A DNA stretch of 64,000 bases from Sipunculus nudus (GCA_026874595.1 CM049307.1:75308643-75372642); one strand, 5' to 3'; counted from the first letter of the stretch, positions 36,957 to 49,833 are shown. The notes: generated by a model from the sequence alone, not told the origin. A program made the numbers and translations.

Positions 36957-39387
36957 AATCGTATGGTCAGTAAAATTAATGGTAATGGTTAGTGTAGTTT
37001 ACCATATTTTACATCACTGACATTACAGTACGACTGACACAACACGAGAACAGGACGTGACGTGATCACGTGGTAACCGGTGCCCTGCAACCTGATCATC
37101 TACTTTTACACCTAAATGCATTTTAAATTTGCCTTCATTAACTTGTGGAAATAATTTACAGTAGGAACGTCTGTTACATAACTGTTCCGTTAACACATTG
37201 TTCTAAATCAAGGATAGTACTGCACATGCAGAAATACGGCTAACAAACAGACATCAGAACCCTACCCGGTCCCGCCTCCATTTCGCTTCGCCACTGGCGG
37301 GGACTGGTTCAGGTGATTTTTACATGCAATCAAGGACGGTGTGATGACACCCCTACTGTAGGCTTATAGGGGTTAATGAGTTAAATTTTACGTTGATATC
37401 TGGGTCATATTTTTTTCTTCTCCTTTTTTCCCTTCTGTTTCTGTTTGCTTTGGCGCTCAAATATAGCTCATCTTTGGGCAAGAGAATTCTAATAATGGTC
37501 ACAGATTTTTTTTCAGCTCGGTTGCCAGCGTTAGGGGAGGCTCCCCGTTATCGCTTGGTGACTGCAAACACCTTGTTCATTATCTGTTAATGTTGGCCGA
37601 CCTTTGGCAACCTAGGGTAGTCTAACTTGAATAAATAACGTGATCCACAACCAAATAAAACCCACGTAGCTTCTCGTCCTTCCAATAGCATACAGTCATT
37701 TCAAGTCGGAACACATCTCTTCAAGTAAGAGCTGATTTAGACGGCCGCGACTACTCAGATACTCGTCTCAACGGTCAAATATCGTCGGAATTCAGTGGCA
37801 AGCGTTTTTTTTTTAATTTTGTTTGGTTCCTCAGTAAAATAACAAGTTTGTTTTTTTTTCCCATTTCGTCATTCCTACTGTTCTCTCTACATTGAACAAA
37901 ATTCTTGCTTTCCAGAATTTACTTATTTCATTAGGATCATATTTAAAACTGTTATGTGCCTTAAGTTTGTTAGGCCATTATCTAAGCCCTTCAGTACATT
38001 TTATCCACGCCACTGATTTATTTAGAAGCTCCAGTGCAGTTTGTGGATATGATAGGACGGGGCTTTACAGTCTTTCACCCGGAGAGCCTATCCTTTACTA
38101 TGTTGCCTCCAACCGCCTACCGAACCTGAAAATCATGATATTCAATCAATAGTGCGACCGATGTTCTTGCTATAATTTCATATTCATGACTGAACAAGCC
38201 AGCATGATTATATATGTTACTAATAGCTCGCTTTTCGAATGTGATTGGAGCGTCTTTGCCAGCTATGTTAATGAGAGCTTTGGCTGATGAATAAAGTTAC
38301 GGAGATGTATATGACCGATTCACAACGATAATCAGACAAGCACTCAGAGCATCTACCCCGAGACGTGATTGATATATCATGTATTTGTCTACTTTGAGTA
38401 GGTAAGGTCTTATTTTATATTATTTTTCAATCGCTTGATTCCATACTCTATATTTCCTAACTGAAAGAGAGTTTTAATTTTAATTTCAAATAATCTAGTG
38501 TAAACAAGGACAATTTTCTGGGTTTTTTTTATGTTTGGCATGGGTCGTATTAACTGCTCAAAATATAGATGGATTTTTCAAGTTTTATTTGGACTAAAGT
38601 CTATTCCATGGCCTGTGGATTTTTATGTCCATCGAATGATAACTTGATTTCATTCATTAAGTAATAGTTGGATTTTATCTGAATGGAATTTAATTGAATA
38701 AATTTAAGAGAACTATATACGTTGCTCATGCCATATTGATTTGCTCACGTGTGACCTTGTGTGAATAAAGATAATATTTTAACTCGATTACTGGCGTTCA
38801 GAATTTTATTAAAATGCACCCATAAAATTTCTACCTTCCAAACTAATACATGTCAAACAGACAAACTCCAACATGTCTTTCGATAGAGTTTAAATCCAAA
38901 AATGTATCAAATCCTTCCAACAAAGGTCACAAGTCTAACTATTTCAGCTAATCAAATCAGTTGGCGCTATAATTAACTAACACCGACTTCTTACTATTTT
39001 GATGTTTTTGAATTAATTGTATTCCAGGAATACAGTAACATTAAGTTCAGTGATTGTCCTGTATTAGAATGTTGAAAAACTAAAAATAAATGTATGTATT
39101 TGTAATGTTAATTGCTGTTAATGCAGCCCCAGCAAAGCTGAAGTTACTGTTGGCACAAGATGCTGAATTGTACCAACATAGAACTCCGGCAGGAGATTTA
39201 ATATAAAGAACTTGACCTTGTGGATATCCCTAAAACATACATCCCGATTCAAACTGCCAGATTTAGTTGATATTCTAAATATATTTGCCATTTCATTACT
39301 TGTCCATCATAAATAGTATTCGCACCCCCGTTCAACATGACACATGATTTTTTAATAAGTTTTTATTGATCAGTATACCTAAATCGT
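36957..39387. other. No gene recognised
   Basis: AT-rich. If 36895-36956 is the last BRICHOS exon, its 3' UTR lies here; an AATAAATAAC at 37631 is the nearest obvious polyadenylation-like signal. The 86-codon frame at 37892-38152 has no recognised domain. Confidence 0.35.
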
Positions 39388-39580
39388 ACCGGCTTCGGTG
39401 GTCTACGGGTAGAGGAATGAACCCATGACCGAGTTCGAATCTCAGCCGGGATGGTGAGATTTTTCACGGTCTGCCCCCGCCCAGGGTGAGCACTCTGCAA
39501 GTTTTAGGGGAAGATTACACACCCAGGGCCCGCAGGTGCAACGTGCTGCTTTCCTGCCATATAGCCTGAAACCGGAATGG
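39388..39580 (+). mobile_element. tRNA-derived SINE
   Basis: A-box-like GTGGTCTACGGGTAGAGGA at 39399 and B-box GAGTTCGAATC at 39431-39441, then a CTCAGCCGGGATGGTGAG body. Same family as the eroded copy at 24040. Not a tRNA gene, because no acceptor-stem pairing closes it. Confidence 0.55.
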
Positions 39581-40384
39581 AATTCTTCAGGTGTGCATAC
39601 TTAGCATTAAAATTAAGGCGATTATCTCTGCTAAAATATTTTTTTTAAAACTATACCTAAAACGTTCACATTTAGATATGAAGTATTTTAGACTGATTCA
39701 TTTCACAGATCATATTTTTGGGAAAGAAGCAAAACATGCTCCTCTGTACATGTTTCACTTCATCATTGGTATAAGCCCCTCCCAGCATGAGATCTGCCAA
39801 ATAATGTTTATCCCCTAGAGTACAAAAAATATTTACAAGCTATAGCATATACTACTATAAGGTGCAAAAGGGAAATTTGTAAAAAAAAATCTTTTATTTG
39901 CGGTTTATAAGAAATGAAATATACCATTATCCTGCATAAGCTTAAGCTTTCATGGCAAGAAATCTGACTAATAATGTTTACAATTCTCAGAAGAAATTAA
40001 AAAAAATATATAGCATGTATATTATGAGATATAAAAAGAGAAATTTATGAAATTCTGGTATATGCCTGAAATTAAATTTATAAGTATTCTGCATGACATC
40101 GAGATATCGGCCAAGTCGAGCTTATTATGCTGACATGATACTAAATGAATTGTCCTATTGTAAAAAATGTGTGAACAGACTGGTAGTATAAAAAAATTTT
40201 ACGTATGGCATTTGCGTATAACCACGTAGTCCTGATCCTATTTTGCCCAACTTGCCTAACCTTTCATGCAACTATTTTTTTATATTCATATTCTTGGTTG
40301 TACGTATACATGTTATGTATCTTTGTATAATTAACTTTTGTTATCTATTTGTATATCTAGGGTCACCATAAGTTCAATGTATTT

Positions 40385-40560
40385 CAGAAGCGGATCCGGG
40401 GGGGGGGGGTCACCCGAAGTAATCTTTTTTAAGGGGTTTTAGACGTAATTTTGCGGCCTGGAGCCCCCCCCCCCCTTTTCTAGACCTGATGACCTTTTTT
40501 TAGGAATTTCATTAGTCCTGGGTTAGACCCCCCTTTTCCTAAATCCTGGATCCGCCCCTG
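40385..40560. mobile_element. Short inverted-repeat element (CAGGGGCGGATCC family), copy 3
   Basis: Left end CAGAAGCGGATCC, right end GGATCCGCCCCTG, flanked by TATTT on both sides (40380-40384 and 40561-40565). The inside is nearly palindromic, with poly-G near the left and poly-C and CCTGATGACC in the middle, so a single strand could fold into a hairpin. Confidence 0.7.
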
Positions 40561-40763
40561 TATTTTACTCGAGCCATAAAGGTACAAAAAATACAAGGTT
40601 ACACATGATAAACTTTTCTGCTCACGGTATCCAGTGTTAGGAGGAAGTTGGAATAATACCTGATGAACAGCCACATGATGTAATAATTAAAATAAAAACA
40701 TCTTCATAGTACTGTTTTCTAGTATTATTTACAGGTATAATATAAATACAAATTCCTCTTCAG

Positions 40764-41787
40764 GGGCCTTCAAAGCAGTGATACCTTGGAGTATGTTGGT
40801 GTCAATGAAAGTTTCACATTAAATCCAAGCACCATCCAGTATGATCCGCAGACCAAACAAACCTTCCCCGTAACGCATGCAGTCACAGGGGGCGCTTCTG
40901 ATGTTTCGCCTACAACCTTTGCTAGTGTCTATGGCACCAAGATAGAGGACGCTTTACAAATCGTAACAACAACCTTGAGGTGTGCTTCGCTTCCTCTAAA
41001 CCTGATCGCCATATTGATAATATGTCAAACAAGCATGATCTCAAAAGCTGTATCAATATACTATATTGCTTTGTCTGTGTGTCTGATTTTACGCAGTGCT
41101 AACCAACTGGTTTTAATTCAGTATGGCTATGTTTTTACCCAACCAGGAAATATTTGCCCCTGGTTTATGCTGACAACTGCATTTTGCCACGACTGCGTCA
41201 ACTTTATTATCTCGGCAATAGCATGTATGCAACTTGGAGCAATGGCTTTGCCATTTGCGGCAGCTAGACTCTGGTCACATAAGAGGATTGCAATTTCTAC
41301 CGCTTTTATCATTACTTTCAATCTAATTGTCGGTATCGTACCTCCTACACTACATGATTACCGGAGTGAGAAGTGTACACGGTTTGCTGTGCTTGTAGCT
41401 ACGATTATCATTGTAGCTATTTATTTTATAAGTATGGTAATCTTGATAGGTTGTAACATTGCGATTCTGATCTTTCTTGTTAAAGCTAAAAAAACAAGAC
41501 CGGGGTCGTCATGTAATAAAGATTGGCAAAGCGTCATTTCCCGATTTAAATTTACATCTTTCGTCACTACTTCTTTGTTTATTGTTTGCCATGTCCCTAT
41601 GGCTGTAGGTCGATTTATAAGTATAGTTTTTCAAGATTTTGTTCAGTCTCGAGTAATACTTATGGTGTTAGAAATGTTATTGTCATTTTATGACATAAGC
41701 CCGTTGTTCACATACCTATTAACAAACAGCAAAACCAGGGAGGAATTCTATCAAAGACTGAAATGTAACGGTCATTCCTCAAATTGA
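40764..41787 (+). CDS. Rhodopsin-like (class A) G-protein-coupled receptor, 5' exon missing
   Basis: The open frame runs from an acceptor (TTCCTCTTCAG, 40753-40763) to TGA and contains seven hydrophobic segments. Counting from the TTG at 40786: TM1 57-81, TM2 89-111, TM3 126-152, TM4 168-186, TM5 201-233, TM6 254-282, TM7 289-312. Cys124 before TM3 and Cys197 before TM5 would make the usual disulfide; CHVP (268-271) stands for CWxP in TM6. The DRY site reads AAARLW and NPxxY reads SPLFT, so it is a divergent receptor. The N-terminus carries NES and NPS and no signal peptide. No in-frame ATG precedes TM1, so the start codon is in an upstream exon not found. The ligand is unknown. Confidence 0.8.
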
Positions 41788-43071
41788 GTTTCCATTATTT
41801 AAATGTGATTGTTCACTTTCATGTATTATTGTTTGCACCTATTGAAGTTTCATAAAATAATATTAGTCAGTGGATGTGTACAACTGTTTTAATACGTAAA
41901 AAAATGAAATATGTGTGTACGTAAGCTTAGATTATCGTAATAGATTACTGATATGTTACATATATGATTTGTATGCATGTTCAGAACCTTCACCTATCGT
42001 ATTTTATTGTTATATTACTGGCCGTACACCATATAAACAATTTGATAAAGCCGGAGTCACTCTGTCAATTCAAAGTCGTTTAAAGAATGTTCACTTGATG
42101 AAACGTTAAGAGATTAATGCGAGTCACTGCTAATGTATGAATACACAAACATGATATTTCTACAATTCATGTTACTATAAATCACTGCTATGTGCACTTA
42201 TATTCTGTACAAAATGCAAACAAATGTCCCTGATAATATGTTACTGTAATGACTGTATTGGCAAGTGCGGTAAAGAATTGTTTTGAAAGATGAGAATTTA
42301 AGCTTGTCGACTTTTAATATCAGAATATCTAATTCGCTTTACAAATGTCATATCGGTCTTGATGTTGTATATTATAAATGGCAGACATGTTACATATATT
42401 ACGAATGCTTCATACTTGAGCGAATAATATCATATAATACTATATTGATGAGCATTAAGAATAATTTGTATTAATATTTAAGTGCCCTATTGTACAATGC
42501 AATGGAATGATTCTGCATTCAAATATGTTAACAGAATTGAAAACAATTAATTATTTAAAGTAATTCTCTTCTGATACACATCAGTAATTATATATGTTTG
42601 TTTGATTGTTTTGTTATATGCAATTTAGGTGTGATTGTTTAAAGTACCACACAAATGTGTAATAAAATAATAAAATGCGTGATAATAAAAAGTTGGAGAC
42701 ATTAATAAAAAGATTTAATTCCAGTGTTTGTTTTGAGAAAGAAGGCTTAGTAGGAGTGTGTGTGTTGAATTTATATCTGAAAAACTATTTTATAAATAAA
42801 TAGGTAGGGTAAAAAAATTCAGAAGTTTTTGCAGGCTTTTGCATTGTGTACCGAACACTTTCATGTCTGTTTTATGAGAAAAGAATTTCCCCAATGCATG
42901 ATGTACACGTGATGGTGTAATGGTCAGAGCCCTGTATTTCTGATTGAACATTATTTTGGTCGGATCCAGTTGGTATCATTCTCGCCGCTATTGTCTATAG
43001 GCAAAAAAAGATTTCTTCACCCAAGACTGAAGGAGCACTGTTCCTGGAATTCAGAAAAATAGAAAAAGATG
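41788..43071. other. Presumed 3' UTR of the receptor, then AT-rich DNA
   Basis: AT-rich with several AATAAA signals, most notably AATAAAATAATAAAATGCGT at 42661, a plausible end for the receptor mRNA. A tRNA-like remnant (GATGGTGTAATGGTCAGAGC at 42911) is followed by a poor B-box. Confidence 0.4.
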
Positions 43072-43077
43072 CTCTTC

Positions 43078-43229
43078 GGGGGGGGGGGATTTTTTTAATG
43101 TTTTCCCCCTTATTTTGATCGCTATATCCCATTCCCTAAATGAGTTATGGACCTTTTAGAGTATAAGTTCTTGTTATAAATTTTAAACACCCCCCCCCCC
43201 CCCCGTACATAATTTTAGACCCGCCCCTG
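43078..43229. mobile_element. Short inverted-repeat element (CAGGGGCGGATCC family), copy 4
   Basis: Right end ACCCGCCCCTG. The left end has been replaced by poly-G, but the 5-base repeat TCTTC sits directly on both sides (43073-43077 and 43230-43234). A poly-C tract precedes the right end. Confidence 0.5.
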
Positions 43230-43479
43230 TCTTCTTACGTCTATTATAGAAGTAATGAGAAAACTGAATGCGAAAAATGGCCCACATGTGAAGGCCACTT
43301 GAGAACCGATACATGCCTGCCACAACTTTTTAAAAAGTATAAAAATGTGCTTTAAAGGAAGGAAAGTTGTTAAACTCTGGTATTTTTCAAATGAAGATAA
43401 GTCGAAGAAATTATCGCGTAATGGGGCGAAATCAATATAACATCTTGTAATAGACCTTAATATGAGTGCGATCTCGAGC

Positions 43480-43945
43480 TCACTTTTTAGGGACTCGGAC
43501 TTGGACTCGAGCGTCCAGGACTCGGACTTGTACTCGGAGGTAAGGACTCGAGAAATAAGGCCGAGTCCATCTGGAGGCGAGCAGAAGGAAAGCTCTGTCA
43601 TTTACCATACAGACATTTAAATACATGTGCGAACTGCTAACAGAATATTACAAAAAGGACTGTATATACAAAGCTTTAGGCCTGCATCGGGAGCTGATTT
43701 AATTAAGCCTTCAAATTATAGGCATACCTTACTAATATCAAAATGATTATGGTAAAATAAAATTTATATTTTACATTTATTTTTAATCAGATATTTTAAC
43801 TGGACTCGGACTTGGACTCTGGTTCCAAATGACACGGTCTCTAAGAAGTTGGACTTGGATTAGAGCACCAGAGTTTGGACTTTGACTCGAGTGGCCTGGG
43901 CTCGGACTTGCACTCGGACTCGGATGGTGTTGACTCAACTACATT
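43480..43945. repeat. GACTCGGACTTG-rich degenerate repeat
   Basis: Two clusters, 43490-43565 and 43800-43945, of GGACTCGGACTTGGACTCGA-like hexamer-based text separated by AT-rich sequence. Purely repetitive; the 128-codon minus-strand frame over the first cluster (SEYKSESWTLESKSESLKSE) is a by-product of the repeat. Confidence 0.6.
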
Positions 43946-44469
43946 ACTGATTAAGATTGGGGAAACGATAACGAAATGAGTCAACATGTACACAGAATTT
44001 ATACCATTAGGTTGGAAGTACTGACTATAGAAACTAGCTGTAGACTATATATCATAATTGTTTGATGACCGATGAGTACATCCTGGAAAAAAAAACAAAA
44101 TGACAGTTATTTAAGAAAAGCCATTAAACCAATATATGAGAAAGTATATATCCGCATTTGATCCGATTCATGACGCCAAAGCCATGAATATGTGAACAAA
44201 ACACAGATGTCTTCATCCGCATCTTCGAGTTAATCATCTGAAATTCACCTTAATGTTTCAAGAAAATGCAAAGTAATATGAAATACTGTTTGCAATAAAG
44301 TACGCTTAAATAAGAATCACTTTCGTACATCTTGTGGTGGTAGCAAACTTTCAAATTATTATGTTCATTGTTGTAAGAATATATATCCCCATTCATGAAT
44401 AGTTTTATTTAATGTGCTTTGTATTCTTTAAGATTAAAAATATATATTTGCCCTATCCAAAGCAACGTT

Positions 44470-47310
44470 TGAATACTAGGGCTCGCTTATTGGAGCAGTT
44501 TTCGGGCATAAGAATAATCTATCATTATTCCATGAGCTAGTCATTATTCATCTCACGATGTCACGTTCGGCGTCACAAATGAAGACGGTTTTAACTAAAA
44601 TTATCGATGAAAGCTTTAGTAAATAAATACATGTGAATGATAATACGTAACGGATCTCATACGGCGTAGCTTTAGTCGATATAAAACAAGTTTCAATAAT
44701 TTCTGAAAGGTCATGAAGTATGAAGGATCATTTGAGAAGGAAGGGTTACAAATTTGACATATATAAATCATTATTATATGAATAAGCGGGTGCCCTAAAG
44801 TAATCTACCTGTCAGTCTGTATGCCCGTCTATCTAACTGTCCGTCCATAAATACGTTTCCGGCTACTAATTCCAGTTGAGAATGACGTATGGATTTTAAA
44901 CTTGATTTATATATGGCCTACCACTAGAAGACAAAGCTTGCTGATTTTTTGGCCATGAGGTCAAAGTCGAGGTTACAGGCCCACTTCTTTGTAAAGATTT
45001 TGAAGGGAATATTAAGTTTGTTTCCGGATGATAACTCAAGTTTGGATTGACATATTGGTTTCGAACATTTTTTCCCAAAAGATATATAGCGATCACGGTG
45101 GCGATCTGCTGCCTTTAACACCGCCTGTACCATATTAATTGAAGACGTCGGAACGGCATTACACTTGTAGAAATATCTTAACAAATCAAGCCGGACATGA
45201 ATCCTAAAAGTTGTCATGTATAAGTGATCTAAGCCGGACAGCTAGAACATATAGCAGAACTTTATCAAAAATTAAAAAGAGCAAGAGACCAAGACTTCCG
45301 TCAGGATCCTCATCAAAATTTGCTGTGTGTTCATGGAAAATGTATTGCATGGTTTCCTTTGTTCGGTCAATGAACAGCTCTAGAACAAATGCGGCCAAGT
45401 AAACAGCCACGATAGAGATATCTCATAATAGTGATCCAGTCTGCCTTCAAAATATAAAAGACTGTTCCTTAGTCTCATCATGACCCTCTGCAGAATATAA
45501 AGGATTGTTCCTTGTGTCTGATCATGACCCTCTGCAGAATATAAAGGATTGTTCCTTGTGTCTCATCATGACCCTCTACAAAATATAAAGGATTGTTCCT
45601 TGTGCCTCATCCAGACCCTCTACAAAATATAAAGGATTGTTCCTTGTGCCTCATCCTGACCCTCTACAAAATATAAAGGATTGTTCCTTGTGCCTCATCC
45701 TGACCCTCTACAAAATATAAAGGATTGTTCCTTGTGCCTCATCCTGACCCTCTACAAAATATGAAGGATTGTTCCTTGTGCCTCATCATGACCCTCTACA
45801 AAATATAAAGGATTGTTCCTTGTGTCTCATCCTGACCCTCTACAAAATATGAAGGATTGTTCCTTGTGCCTCATCCTGACCCTCTACAAAATATAAAGGA
45901 TTGTTCCTTGTGTCTCATCATGACCCTCTACAAAATATAAAGGATTGTTCCTTGTGTCTCATCATGACCCTCTACAAAATGTAAAGGATTGTTCCTTGTG
46001 TCTCATCATGACCCTCTACAAAATATGAAGGATTGTTCCTTGTGCCTCATCCTGACCCTCTACAAAATATAAAGGATTGTTCCTTGTGCCTCATCCTGAC
46101 CCTCTACAAAATATAAAGGATTGTTCCTTGTGCCTCATCATGACCCTCTACAAAATATAAAGGATTGTTCCTTGTGCCTCATCCTGACCCTTTGCAAAAT
46201 TGTAATGAAGACGCTGATAGACGGAGCAAATAAGTAACCTATAGGGAAGCAAAACATAAACCTGGTTAGCTTGCAAAGGTTTGATAATATACATGACTTT
46301 ATTTCCCTCTGTCTGTGAACGTCAGCGGCCACATCTGCGAGTCCACAATTAAAGTAAACTTATAGTTAACTAATATATAAATTTGCAACAACGCGCGAAA
46401 GTTCGTGGAGACCGGGGCTAGGTGATTTAAAGTACGCATCGGTAGTACTTAATGCATTTCGACCCCTATATAATCATAGATAAATGTTTTTCACACACCG
46501 CTTACTTTTTCATGTGACTGCTTTGTCCGTTCGTATTACAAAATCTTCATAATACAATATACAAAGGAAATTAGGTTCTTTCGTCGTGCGAAAACATTTG
46601 TGTATGGGAGTGGCCGTGTGAAATAATCTCATCTGCATTTAATTGCCTACGTCTGGGCATGCTAATATAGAGATAAAGGGAGTGGGGGGGGGGGGGGGCG
46701 TTGGAAAAAGGTTGCAATTATGGATACGATAATACCAGTTAAGAATTCTCTAGGTGATAATACCCTACCCTACAATCTATATGCATTAGTTATAATATAT
46801 AGTTTTGTCTAATTAGCATCATCAAGTTCACAACTTTCCACGATTCAAGATTAATGATATTTAGATTCAGTTGAGAGCGATGTTTTAATACTAGTGCTAG
46901 ATGATTTGACCAATTTTCGGGCGTGTGGAACCTACCAATAGTAAATTAGCTAGTTCTAAAGCCATAACACACCTCGCGATTTCACGGTCGACTTCATCAA
47001 CAAAGATGACACTTTTGAAGTCTTCAGTATATCAATGTTAATGAATAGCTGGTCTATTTTTTTCGTAAGACATTTTGTTGGTTCTGTAAATTTATTAAAG
47101 TAACATGTTTCCTTACGACTGCTGGGTTTAGCTGCAGTTGCGAGAGATGTTTTGATACTAGGGCCTGTTGATTTGACTAATTTTCAAGCGTGTGGAACCT
47201 ATCATTATTCAATTTACTAGTTCTACAGCCATGACCCACCTTGCGATCTCACGGTCGACTTCTTCAACAAAGATGACGATTTATCTTAATATGAGTGATA
47301 TTGAACTGCT
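44470..47310 (+). repeat. Three diverged copies of a ~150-bp sequence (44470, 46875, 47150)
   Basis: Shared words: GTTT(T/G)AATACTAG(G/T)GC, ATTTTC(G/A)(G/A)GCGTGTGGAACC and CACGGTCGACTTCTTCAACA. The 46875 and 47150 copies are about 270 bases apart and close to each other; the 44470 copy is more distant. The class of the element is unknown. The coordinates given span all three copies; the minisatellite lies between. Confidence 0.5.
45442..46200 (+). repeat. 44-bp minisatellite, about 17 copies
   Basis: Unit AAATATAAAGGATTGTTCCT followed by TGTGCCTCATCCTGACCCTC and TAC, repeated at exactly 44-base spacing. Higher-order variants alternate TGTGCCTCATCCTG with TGTGTCTCATCATG. Both ends decay (first unit AAAGACTGTTCCTTAG, last CCCTTTGCAAAATTG). 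No coding capacity. Confidence 0.93.
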
Positions 47311-47619
47311 GGTCTTTTGATCTGTTTCGCATGGCATTTTGTTAGATCTATTAAATTATTAAGGAAACTTGTTTTCTTAGGACTGCTAAAAGGCTGTTAA
47401 ATCTGACAGGTATTATGAGATGGAAAAACAGATATATTGTAACGTGAAGCGGAAAATAAACGAGTACATTTGCGGTTTAGTACCCAGCGGGAACCTGTCA
47501 GACGAGCTATCGTCTGCCCGACGAGCTTCCGCCAGAAATGTCTTAAAAAAAGGCGTAATGCAGTGTCTGGGGCAGATCGTCCCGATTGCTCTGCAATTGC
47601 ACGTCGCTCGGAAGAGTAT

Positions 47620-47935
47620 GACTTTGCTGTTTAGGGATTGTTGGAGTTAAAATCTGACCCCCACAATGCACCGGGGCTTCTAAATGCAGCAGCGGCGTAG
47701 GTATAAATGTAGTGAAGAGGACAATGTGGTCCGTTCAAGTGTGTTCGATAAGAATTCTTTAAGGCAAATTAATTATATACACATGGGTGTTTTTTGTAAG
47801 GACTTTACGGAATAAAAAGTGAAATGTAAACAGAAAGTGTCTCCTCGAAATGTTACAAATTTTGATTTTAAAGTTTGATAGTTGAGAACAGTAGTCCCGA
47901 CCGTCCAACACTGCCTATTAACTCTCGATCCATCC
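47620..47935 (+). repeat. Dispersed repeat, arm 1 of a distant inverted pair
   Basis: GTTTAGGGATTGTTGGAGTT, ATGTAGTGAAGAGGACAATG, GGACTTTACGGAATAAAAAG and GTAGTCCCGACCG reappear in reverse complement at 59395-59735. Element class unknown. Confidence 0.65.
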
Positions 47936-49716
47936 TTATAAGAGTATATCAACCACAAATAATGTGTCGAACCATAAATTTGTAATGAAATGATATAACG
48001 GACCAGAGCTTTTGGTTTCATTGGTCGCAAACATGTGTTAGTGTGGTGAAAAAAGGTCCTTTCAGTGAACGTTAAATGACATTTTGTATTGCTTTTTTAT
48101 TATTTATTTTTTTCGAGACGTTTATCGATGATTATTTACTTTGTTCATTCAGTTTATCAAAAACAAACCAATTATTTACAATATTTTCTAGTCTGTTGAT
48201 TTTCATGCATTTTTCATTAAAGGGGGATATAGATGTTCGGATTTTTTGGAATAACAGATTACTCTGAAATATTATTTATGTATCTAGACCGTGTTTACTG
48301 GAAACATAATACCTTCTTATTTAAGACCTTATACTTAATTTCTACATGACATGCCTCAGAGGGCTGAAATAAAATACCAGGCAAAATACCAGATACGATA
48401 GCTTTGAGTCGCACAGGCCTACCCAGCATTTTTACAATACAATCGGATGCCTGACACCAGACTGCTTAAGTAATTACTCTATTGAGAGACCTAAGAAGGC
48501 AAACTTTCTAGGGGCTGAAAATGTACAAACGCTCTCAAGGCCTCAAAGCTTAAGCATCCAACTGGACACTTATTTGGCAATTTTGTCAAATCTAAAATAA
48601 TCGCCAAAAAAAAAAACAGGTGGACAGGGGTGGTGCAACAGACTGTAATACCAATTCGAGCGTCAGTGAAATAACTATATGGCGGTGTTTCAAATGAGGC
48701 ACGATACCATGACAATCATCTAAATCAAACGACAAGGATCTAATGTTGTGACGTCTAATGGAGTCCTCAACAGCAACAGCTAGAGTCGTTTGAATATTCG
48801 AATTACCGAAATATTGCAATTTTCGAACCAGTAAATTTTCCACAATATCGATGTTTTCGGGCATGCATGGGTCATGATGGGTGCACACTGCCTGCTAACC
48901 GACATAATTTGACTGTTTTTGAGCCGATCAACCAACTGATAACATATATCAAGCTGTCACTATAAGAAATTAAATATCAAAGATTTTTTAAAATCTGTGA
49001 AAGAGGCATTGAGCTCCTTGTAAGTCTGAAGTTAGGAGCTATCGCTTCGCATTTAAGGATGTTAACAAAGCGGATATACTGCTTGTTTGTCATGTTTCAC
49101 CTTGAAATACCTTTGAAATTACTTGATAAAAGAATTGATTAAGTTGATAAACATTTTTATGTCTTGATATGTTTATCTGTCCCACACACCCAAGAACTGC
49201 CAGAATAGAACAAATTTTGGCTTAATAGTATTATTTATTCTGCATTTTAATGGTAATTAGAAACCAACTTCTTTTTTCCATTCGTGATTCAGTCGTAATT
49301 TTAAATTGCAAACAAATTCCTTTCTTTATTCATGGTATCCTGCACTGGTATACTTCGTAAGCTGCAGATAATTATGTGTTGCTCAAATTCGCAGATAACT
49401 TAGAGTAGTTGGTAGTACAACAACGAGCCTGATAATCGAAATGGAGCAGAGGACTCTGTTACCATGCAACAACGCACGTGGTGCGATCTCCCGTGCAGTG
49501 AACTCAGGGGTTAATTTTGTGAGAGAAATAGCATAAGTATGAAGGGTTATTAAGACTATACGAATTTCAGTTGTGGTTTGAAACACGTGATGCACATGGC
49601 ATGAAAATAAAATAAAAACAAGTGTCATACAGGTTCATAAAGATGTGTTTATAACTCTGTATAATAATATAATCACAATACGTTAAATATAAAAGTATTA
49701 TGTATTGTTTATTTAG
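47936..49716. other. No gene recognised
   Basis: AT-rich sequence with short overlapping minus-strand frames (48491-48888, 49383-49628), none with a family I recognise. I looked here for the first half of the SRCR domain and did not find it. Confidence 0.4.
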
Positions 49717-49833
49717 CATCTATAACCTGCGATGACGAATCCCGGATCGACCAGTGTACTTACGGATCTTGGGATTTTTCGATGTGATCCTGATGAGACT
49801 GTCACGGTCACGTGCTATTTTACGCACAATAAG
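49717..49833 (+). pseudogene. SRCR domain, C-terminal half; frameshifted exon
   Basis: Acceptor TTGTTTATTTAG, donor AAG|GTACTG. The phase-1 frame reads SITCDDESRIDQCTYGSWDF and meets TGA at 49785. The next frame continues CDPDETVTVTCYFTHNK to the donor. Together they give the C-terminal SRCR pattern (C-x-xE-x4-C-x4-W-xn-C-x6-V-x-V-x-C), split at a T5 run (49775-49779). Normal W-to-C spacing in the family is about four residues. One or two missing or extra T bases would explain it, either as a sequencing/assembly error or as a real lesion. An ATG at 49732 opens the second frame but starts mid-domain. Confidence 0.6.

Noticed and set aside
44896-45410. Two overlapping minus-strand frames (97 and 68 codons) as one frameshifted gene
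   Set aside because: They overlap in different frames with no domain I recognise; could be a relic, but nothing supports a call.
45442-46200. CRISPR-like array
   Set aside because: Direct 44-base tandem repeats without unique spacers, in a eukaryotic context.
49732-49833. Start codon of a separate gene at 49732
   Set aside because: The ATG opens in the middle of an SRCR half-domain whose first part is in the neighbouring frame; a frameshift explains the data better.
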